A stretch of 64,000 bases of DNA from Bacillus sp. EB600 (lineage in GTDB: Bacteria; Bacillota; Bacilli; Bacillales; Cytobacillaceae), in the NCBI RefSeq assembly GCF_024494385.1, contig NZ_JAEVLT010000019.1, positions 1-64,000 of the forward strand. The letters run 5' to 3'. Of this stretch, positions 59,571 through 64,000 are shown piece after piece. The notes beneath the pieces are model-generated. The model was not told the origin of the DNA. It did not search any database and was given only the letters and a program-made list of their open reading frames with translations. A program made the position numbers and the translations under genes. Position 1 is the stretch's first letter. Every line of letters begins with the position of its first letter.

Positions 59571-60563
59571 TTATTCACCTACTACTCCATCACCATCTCG
59601 GTCGTCCATATATTTATAGAGCCATGAATCACGAGTAATTGGCATTTTAAAACCAGCAGCTTTGGCTTCAGCGATCGTAACCTTTCCATTATGATTAGTA
59701 TCCACCTTGCTAAGATCTTCATTGCTTCTTACCGTTCCGTTTGCCGGTGGCGTTGGTGGCGTACTACTCGTACCTGCCGTTTTCCCTAAATTTTTATTCA
59801 CTTCATCTGGGTTTACATTGTCAAATTCATCTGTAATGGATCTGCCCTGAATTTTGTATGTGAATTTATAATGGTTAGGAATTTGCGTCTGAGGATTTGG
59901 ATATGAAATAATTGCGACAAAATCGGTACAACCTCCTGCATCTCGAATCACTTTTTCCATATAAGCTTGATCGCCGTGCCTGTTGAGAGTGCTGTCCTGA
60001 GGTGTAATGTTATATGCGTTTGATACTCCTCCAAGTGAGTCGGCAATCACATGCCCTTTATCCAAGTTTGGACTCTCTGTACCAGGAACATTTGCTTCTT
60101 TAGAGTAATATCTACCTGATGACAAAACATGATCAGTATTCCGATTTTGGAGTGTTATATTTTTTGCCTCAACACGAATTAGCTGCCCGTATTCATTTGT
60201 AAAAGCCCAATATTCCCTGTCCCCAAACCCGACATCAACTCTGACATTCGGCTTTCTATAACCTGACATATCTCCACCATCTACTACAATTAGTGTATAT
60301 TTACTGTAGTCAAAGTCACCATTAACACTTGTTGGTGTACTAGTGGCTGGAACACTTGGACTGACTGCGCTTTCACTAGTGGTTTTTTCAGCTTTATTGT
60401 CAGGTGTACTTTTTTTGCTTTCAACAGTGGATGCAGTCTTTTTGCTAACTTCTTGAGTTTTATTTATTTTGACTTTTTCCTCTTTTCTAGTTGTTTCATT
60501 TGATGAACAAGCTGCAAGGAAAACTAATAAAAACGCCATAAATAAGTAGGTTAATTTCTTCAT
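59571..60563 (-). CDS. Secreted DNA/RNA non-specific endonuclease lipoprotein (330 aa)
   Basis: ATG after AAAGGGGAC. Signal peptide and lipobox (LVFLAACS, Cys ~20), a low-complexity Lys/Ser/Thr linker (~25-80), then a His-Me-finger (DNA/RNA non-specific) nuclease with LDKGHVIADSLGG (catalytic His equivalent to DRGH) and NITPQDSTLNRHGD. The C-terminal ~50 residues (VDTNHNGKVTIAEAKAAG ... YMDDRDGDGVVGE) are an Excalibur calcium-binding motif. Probably a cell-surface nuclease for extracellular DNA use or defence. Confidence 0.88.
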   Translation of the reverse strand: MKKLTYLFMAFLLVFLAACSSNETTRKEEKVKINKTQEVSKKTASTVESKKSTPDNKAEKTTSESAVSPSVPATSTPTSVNGDFDYSKYTLIVVDGGDMSGYRKPNVRVDVGFGDREYWAFTNEYGQLIRVEAKNITLQNRNTDHVLSSGRYYSKEANVPGTESPNLDKGHVIADSLGGVSNAYNITPQDSTLNRHGDQAYMEKVIRDAGGCTDFVAIISYPNPQTQIPNHYKFTYKIQGRSITDEFDNVNPDEVNKNLGKTAGTSSTPPTPPANGTVRSNEDLSKVDTNHNGKVTIAEAKAAGFKMPITRDSWLYKYMDDRDGDGVVGE

Positions 60564-61072
60564 AAATTGTCCCCTTTTTTTGTAAATATCTGTAGAAATA
60601 TCAGTACTATTATACTGCTAAAATACTTCAAGTAACGATTAAATTTATATAATTTAAATAGGATTCCAAGCCAAAGCTGAAATCCTATTTATCTTAACTC
60701 CAAAAAATTAATATTAACCTAGTTTTGGTAAAAACTCCTTATTCCATTAAACTGGGAGCGTTAATACAATAAGCATAGCTTGGCAATTATGTATAAATAT
60801 ATGCACCTATACAATTTTGCATTGTGTAATAATTTAATACGTCTTACAACCTTACTGCCAAAACCTGCATCATTTAAATTCCAGAACAGTCTATAATGCC
60901 TGCCACTTCATGTAAGTTGCTTCGAAGTATCAGAACAGAAAAACAATGTTTTTCATTTTAATGAATGCCTCGCTTCTTAAGTTAAGATATGATGTCGGTC
61001 ATAATCTCCGTCAAAATAAGGACACTTTGTACCATCAATATATGGATATTATAGGGTAGCAAAAACAATTTA
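60564..61072. other. Intergenic, no gene seen
   Basis: Hairpin AAATAGGATT ... AATCCTATTT (60655-60692) plus AT-rich sequence. Confidence 0.4.
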
Positions 61073-61384
61073 TTATAAATAATTGTTCAATTCCCTTACT
61101 TTTTCTTGTATATCAAATACATAATCATTTTTAGAGAACCTGTATTCATCCCCCTGAACAGTTCTGATAATAAGTACATCACAAGGAATAATACGACTTA
61201 CTACAACTTCCTTTGGTTCATTAACAAATCCAGGATTTGTAAAAAGTAAAATTATGCGAACAAACCAATTGCGTTTCTGTTTCTCTGTATAAGTTCGCTT
61301 TACCTGTTCAGTTGTAACTTCATAACTTTTAATATCGAATAATGAGATTTTTTTTGAACCTATTTCAATAAAGTCTTTTTCCAT
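61073..61384 (-). CDS. Hypothetical PH-like protein (103 aa)
   Basis: ATG at 61384 (MEKD) after GAGGTC. Beta-rich with one amphipathic/hydrophobic helix (WFVRIILLFTNPGF). The pattern of alternating strands with a final helix (YVFDIQEKVRELNNYL) resembles a bacterial PH-like domain. Function unknown. Confidence 0.65.
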   Translation of the reverse strand: MEKDFIEIGSKKISLFDIKSYEVTTEQVKRTYTEKQKRNWFVRIILLFTNPGFVNEPKEVVVSRIIPCDVLIIRTVQGDEYRFSKNDYVFDIQEKVRELNNYL

Positions 61385-61551
61385 TATGTAAGACCTCGCA
61401 ATCATTTTGTTACTCTTACTTATAAATAATTATTCCCATCTTGTAAGCTTTCCCTTCCTCAACTATCCTGCCCCGTTACTTCAAGAAGAAAAGGCATTAC
61501 CGTTGTTTCAGTAATGCCTCCGATAAATTAGTATGAAATCCAGTTAAAATG

Positions 61552-61932
61552 CTAATTTTGGCGAAAATCAAAAGTTTTATCAGGAACGTCTAATTTATGT
61601 CCATTTATAACAACAGTGTCATTATCTACCCATTTGATTTTGGCAGTTTCTTCGTGGTAGTTCCAATATATATTTTTAGGATTTTTATCGTCCTTGTTAA
61701 AATTCAATTCGCCTCGAATGGCAAAATCAGTGGTTGCACCACCACTAGATACATAAGCCTTTAAAGTGTATTGTTTATTTGGAGAGTCCACTGATTTGAT
61801 TAGTTCCCCTTTAGGTAAATAATTTAAAGTAGGACCTGCAAAGAAAGTCATATAAATATGATAAGAAATCCAAATTACCAGAGGAATAAATATCAAAACA
61901 AGTCCTACTATAATCAATTTTTTCTTATTCAC
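61552..61932 (-). CDS. DUF5412-like membrane-anchored protein (126 aa)
   Basis: GTG at 61932 after GAGGTAAG is preferred over the TTG at 62046: the extra 38 residues there look unrelated and overlap an intergenic repeat. One membrane helix (IIVGLVLIFIPLVIWISYHI), then an extracellular domain with YLPKGELIKSVDSPNKQYTL, GGATTDFAIRGELN, IYWNYHEETAKIKWVDND and NGHKLDV, the conserved blocks of DUF5412. Function unknown. Confidence 0.78.
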   Translation of the reverse strand: MNKKKLIIVGLVLIFIPLVIWISYHIYMTFFAGPTLNYLPKGELIKSVDSPNKQYTLKAYVSSGGATTDFAIRGELNFNKDDKNPKNIYWNYHEETAKIKWVDNDTVVINGHKLDVPDKTFDFRQN

Positions 61933-62237
61933 TTGGCTTACCTCATTTGTTTTTTCGATTAATTGCATAAAGAAATAATTAAGTGCATTATCAAACTTCT
62001 CGAATATAGTAAAAGTTCTCCTTATAAAAGAAAAATCCTTCTTCAAGTAACCTTTAGTGCAATAAGAAAAGACCCCCCTAGTTTGCAGCTGGTCTTCAAC
62101 TCTTGCACCCTTTAGTGTAAGTACATTTATTCACAAACTCTTTAGAAAAAAAAACTACTTTAAATACCTTAATATGGAAATATCTGAAATTTTATTATAT
62201 TCTATTATCATAGTTAATTATTGGGAGGGATATATAC
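61933..62237. other. Intergenic, no gene seen
   Basis: Carries a copy of the CTTTAGTGCAATAAGAAAAG-type repeat (~62051) and a TGTAAGTACATTTATTCACAAACTC motif shared with ~57470-57490. Confidence 0.4.
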
Positions 62238-62288
62238 ATGTCATTTGAATTGATTGGTGAAGAACAACGTTTACGACTTTTTCAATAA
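62238..62288 (+). CDS. Possible 16-aa micropeptide or truncated gene start
   Basis: ATG nine bases after GGGAGGGA; reads MSFELIGEEQRLRLFQ and stops. An excellent ribosome site followed by a very short frame suggests the surviving start of a lost gene or a leader peptide for the next gene. Confidence 0.35.
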   Translation: MSFELIGEEQRLRLFQ

Positions 62289-62360
62289 TATCAAAACAAA
62301 ATCCTTAAGACATATTTAGGATTGTTATTCCTATACAAAACGGAAGCGAAGTGAAGGGGA

Positions 62361-62705
62361 TTGCAGTTAATAGTAGTATTAACCGGTTGTTTATTGGTAA
62401 CTTATTTATTGCTGACGATCATCACCATTATTTTTACTGCAACTATTAAAGATTTTTCATCTTGTTTTCTTAACGCAGTATTAACGGTTTTTTGTTTGTG
62501 GTTTGTACGTTATCTAACTCACAATCTAGCAGCGCCGATAGCCCTGAATTTTTTTAAAAAAGGGACATCCCTCGAATCCTTAGCAAACCAAATAAATATT
62601 TTAGGAATCGTATTACTTCTGATATTATGCGTGGTTCAAGGATTTCTACTTTATAAGTCGATTGTAAGAAGAAATAACGTAAAAAAGGGTAACTTTAATA
62701 TGTAG
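62361..62705 (+). CDS. Small membrane protein (114 aa)
   Basis: TTG start after GAAGGGGA. Three hydrophobic helices (LIVVLTGCLLVTYLLLTIIT; FLNAVLTVFCLWFV; LGIVLLLILCVVQGFLLYKS) and a basic C-terminus. Possibly co-transcribed with the 16-aa ORF. No family recognised. Confidence 0.7.
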   Translation: MQLIVVLTGCLLVTYLLLTIITIIFTATIKDFSSCFLNAVLTVFCLWFVRYLTHNLAAPIALNFFKKGTSLESLANQINILGIVLLLILCVVQGFLLYKSIVRRNNVKKGNFNM

Positions 62706-62706
62706 T

Positions 62707-62735
62707 GTTGCAAATCGCTCTCAGAGCGATTTATT
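62707..62735 (+). terminator. Terminator
   Basis: AAATCGCTC-tca-GAGCGATTT-ATTTTT. Confidence 0.8.
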
Positions 62736-62934
62736 TTTGTTACAACGTATCCATTACCCTCATTTGAGGTTTATTTAGCACAATACCTCACCCCCATAAA
62801 TTATTCTCTAAACATTTATCCAGTTCCTTCTTTCACAAACCTGCCCCGTTAGTCGAATAAAAAAGAACTGTACACAAAGCCTTTTAGTTGTTAACTCTTG
62901 CCCCTGCTATTTAAACAAATAACAGTGATAAACA
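62736..62934. other. Intergenic with CCCCGTTAGTCGAATAA repeat
   Basis: Repeat copy at ~62845. No gene seen. Confidence 0.4.
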
Positions 62935-63072
62935 TTACTTATCCCTATCCCTATGTTGACTATCTTTAATTGTCTTTGCCATAGCTAAGAAAACAATTAT
63001 TATAAACGCTGCGGAGAAAAAAATTACAGAATACAAAGATATACCATCCCTTTCGGCTTCTGTTTGCCCCAA
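62935..63072 (-). CDS. Possible small membrane protein (45 aa)
   Basis: Frame with one strong membrane helix (SLYSVIFFSAAFIIIVFLAM) and a charged tail (KTIKDSQHRDRDK), natural-looking for a small membrane protein. The only start available is TTG at 63072 without a clear ribosome site, so the start is uncertain or lost. Confidence 0.4.
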   Translation of the reverse strand: MGQTEAERDGISLYSVIFFSAAFIIIVFLAMAKTIKDSQHRDRDK

Positions 63073-63515
63073 GTCTTTTGTATTATTTTACCATACGTTA
63101 TTAAACTATTCTGCCCCGTTTGTTTAAGTGAAAACCCTCACAATCTCTTCAACCATAACGATTTTCTTTAAATGTGTTGTGCAACAATCTGGCCCTTTAG
63201 TTGAGCAACCTAATAAGCGTTTTTAAATAACTTTATTTTACTGAAACAGTTGGCCGTTAGCCAAAATAACGGGTAAGATGTTGCGAGGAATACACATGGG
63301 CCGACCACTCAACAAATATTTTTCGGCCTACTTGCTGTTCTGGCTGTCAAAGTAATAAAAGCCCGGCTTTCCTATTAAGGAGGGAACCGGGCTTCTACTA
63401 GAGATCAACTGTTTGGAATTTGGAACGTATTTACTATATCATGGTTTATTTACAGTTTAGTTAATGGAAAAGAACAGTTTGATAACAGAGAATTACAAAA
63501 ACCGGAAAAGTTGTT
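63073..63515. other. Intergenic with repeats and a hairpin
   Basis: Repeats at ~63112 (TGCCCCGTTTG), ~63190 (GGCCCTTTAGTTGAG) and ~63252 (TGGCCGTTAGCC). AGCCCGG-ctttcctattaaggagggaa-CCGGGCT (63359-63393) is a strong terminator. No gene seen. Confidence 0.45.
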
Positions 63516-63782
63516 TTATAAATAATTTTTGTGCTTTTCTTTCAATCTTTCCACAGTCTTTTGATGAAACTTCATAAATCTTGAGTAAAGCTCATAAAAC
63601 AGCCAACTAACCGGGATAAAAATTAGAAAAGCCAATGACTGAAACCACACCGCGCAAACCAGACTATAAACTGAAATCAACATGAAGGTCCAGAAAGCAA
63701 TTTTAATATAAATCTTGTTTCGTTTTGCAATTCGCTCTGCTCTCTTTAAAGTATTTTTAAAAGTCTTTTCTGATTTATTCAC
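63516..63782 (-). CDS. Small membrane protein (88 aa)
   Basis: GTG start after AGGGGAG, overlapping the upstream gene's stop by 8 bases. Two membrane helices (IAFWTFMLISVYSLVCAVWF; LAFLIFIPVSWLFYELYS) flanked by very basic ends. Translationally coupled to the partial gene that runs off the window. Function unknown. Confidence 0.72.
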   Translation of the reverse strand: MNKSEKTFKNTLKRAERIAKRNKIYIKIAFWTFMLISVYSLVCAVWFQSLAFLIFIPVSWLFYELYSRFMKFHQKTVERLKEKHKNYL

Positions 63783-64000
63783 TGGTCTCCCCTGCCTTTC
63801 TAGTTATTTCTCCGATATATTCAATACTGTCACTCTTCCAACCTTCACCCTTCACATATAAAAACTTTGTCCTGACAAATACATGATCTGTATTACTTAC
63901 ACCGTTAAAACTTATAGTTAAATCAAACTCATTCATAAATCCAGCTTCGTTCTTGCTTATTTTCCGCTCAAAACTGGATAGATTAGCAGCTGAAATTTGA
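63775..64000 (-). CDS. Partial gene running off the right edge
   Basis: Open minus-strand frame to the window end; the C-terminal 74 residues include NEFDLTISFNGVSNTDHVFV and EGWKSDSIEYIGEITRKAGE. Its stop overlaps the start of the 88-aa membrane gene, so both form an operon. No family can be assigned from this fragment. Confidence 0.65.
   Translation of the reverse strand, partial: QISAANLSSFERKISKNEAGFMNEFDLTISFNGVSNTDHVFVRTKFLYVKGEGWKSDSIEYIGEITRKAGETSE

Noticed and set aside
1-64000. tRNA or rRNA genes
   Set aside because: No cloverleaf-compatible sequence or conserved rRNA segment was noticed by eye; a tRNAscan-type search was not possible.

Overview
The window looks like part of a large, low-GC plasmid from an endospore-forming member of the Bacillaceae (Bacillus, Priestia or Neobacillus type). 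Evidence for a spore former: two Spo0E-like proteins, YvrJ and degenerate YjcZ-like genes, DUF4183 proteins and collagen-like (G-X-Y) surface proteins. Evidence for a plasmid: a Rep_3-type initiator (28235-29461, minus) with eight ~21-bp iterons beside it (29515-29685), an oriT with an IncQ-type nic sequence (18961-18996) in front of an FtsK-like coupling ATPase and a replication-relaxation family protein, several resolution systems, and many truncated genes and IS remnants. Assignments rest on reading the sequence; no database search was possible.

Layout. 0-5 kb: small plasmid regulators (ribbon-helix-helix-like, XRE, AbrB/MazE-like) with clear palindromic operators, plus a Spo0E-like gene. 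5.0-5.8 kb: an IS200/IS605-type element. 5.85-7.9 kb: a RadC-like gene and about 2 kb dense in GC-rich nested hairpins with GAAA loops, which I read as one or more large structured RNAs and a separate pseudoknotted element. 8.2-10.5 kb: a 5'-truncated GmrSD-type restriction gene, a MarR regulator with an operator shared by a tiny membrane protein, and a solitary IS200 end. 10.7-16 kb: spore-surface-type genes, a truncated integrase, and a fluoride riboswitch followed by a crcB truncated next to an IS231-like remnant. 16-21.8 kb: YvrJ (apparent AUA start), an extended Spo0E-like protein, an AbrB/RelE-type toxin-antitoxin pair, then the mobilization block (oriT, small membrane protein, coupling ATPase, relaxase candidate) and a DUF3967 DNA-binding protein with upstream repeats. 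22-31 kb: a low-gene stretch with dispersed ATGTAAC/GTTACAT stem-loops, an unusual degenerate repeat field, CBO0543 membrane proteins, a serine resolvase with its res site, an RHH-zinc-finger protein, the replication module and large cruciform-forming palindromes. 31.4-32.6 kb repeats 14.75-15.9 kb almost exactly. 33-39 kb: decayed enzymes (DUF1259, frameshifted vanadium haloperoxidase) and a BclA-like collagen protein. 39.3-40.4 kb: a XerC/D-like recombinase beside a dif-like site.

40.6-54 kb is a defence island: a type I restriction-modification operon with two different HsdM genes, a frameshifted HsdS and HsdR, a MazF/PemK-like protein, an AT-rich zinc-binding protein of unknown function, and a helicase fused to a likely PD-(D/E)xK nuclease. 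54-56.8 kb: a TnpI-like tyrosine recombinase preceded by an IRS-like recombination site, and a ribbon-helix-helix/coiled-coil protein preceded by a GTTAAC box that also occurs after the relaxase gene. 56.8-64 kb reads like a chromosome-type cargo of lipoproteins, a secreted nuclease and small membrane proteins, with a recurring CCCGTTA-type intergenic repeat.

Replication (Rep plus iterons), mobilization (oriT, coupling ATPase, relaxase candidate), multimer resolution (three recombinases, each with a site) and possible partition (DUF3967 and RHH/coiled-coil proteins with repeat arrays) would together maintain the plasmid. Restriction and toxin genes stabilise and defend it. The spore-surface genes are the main visible cargo.
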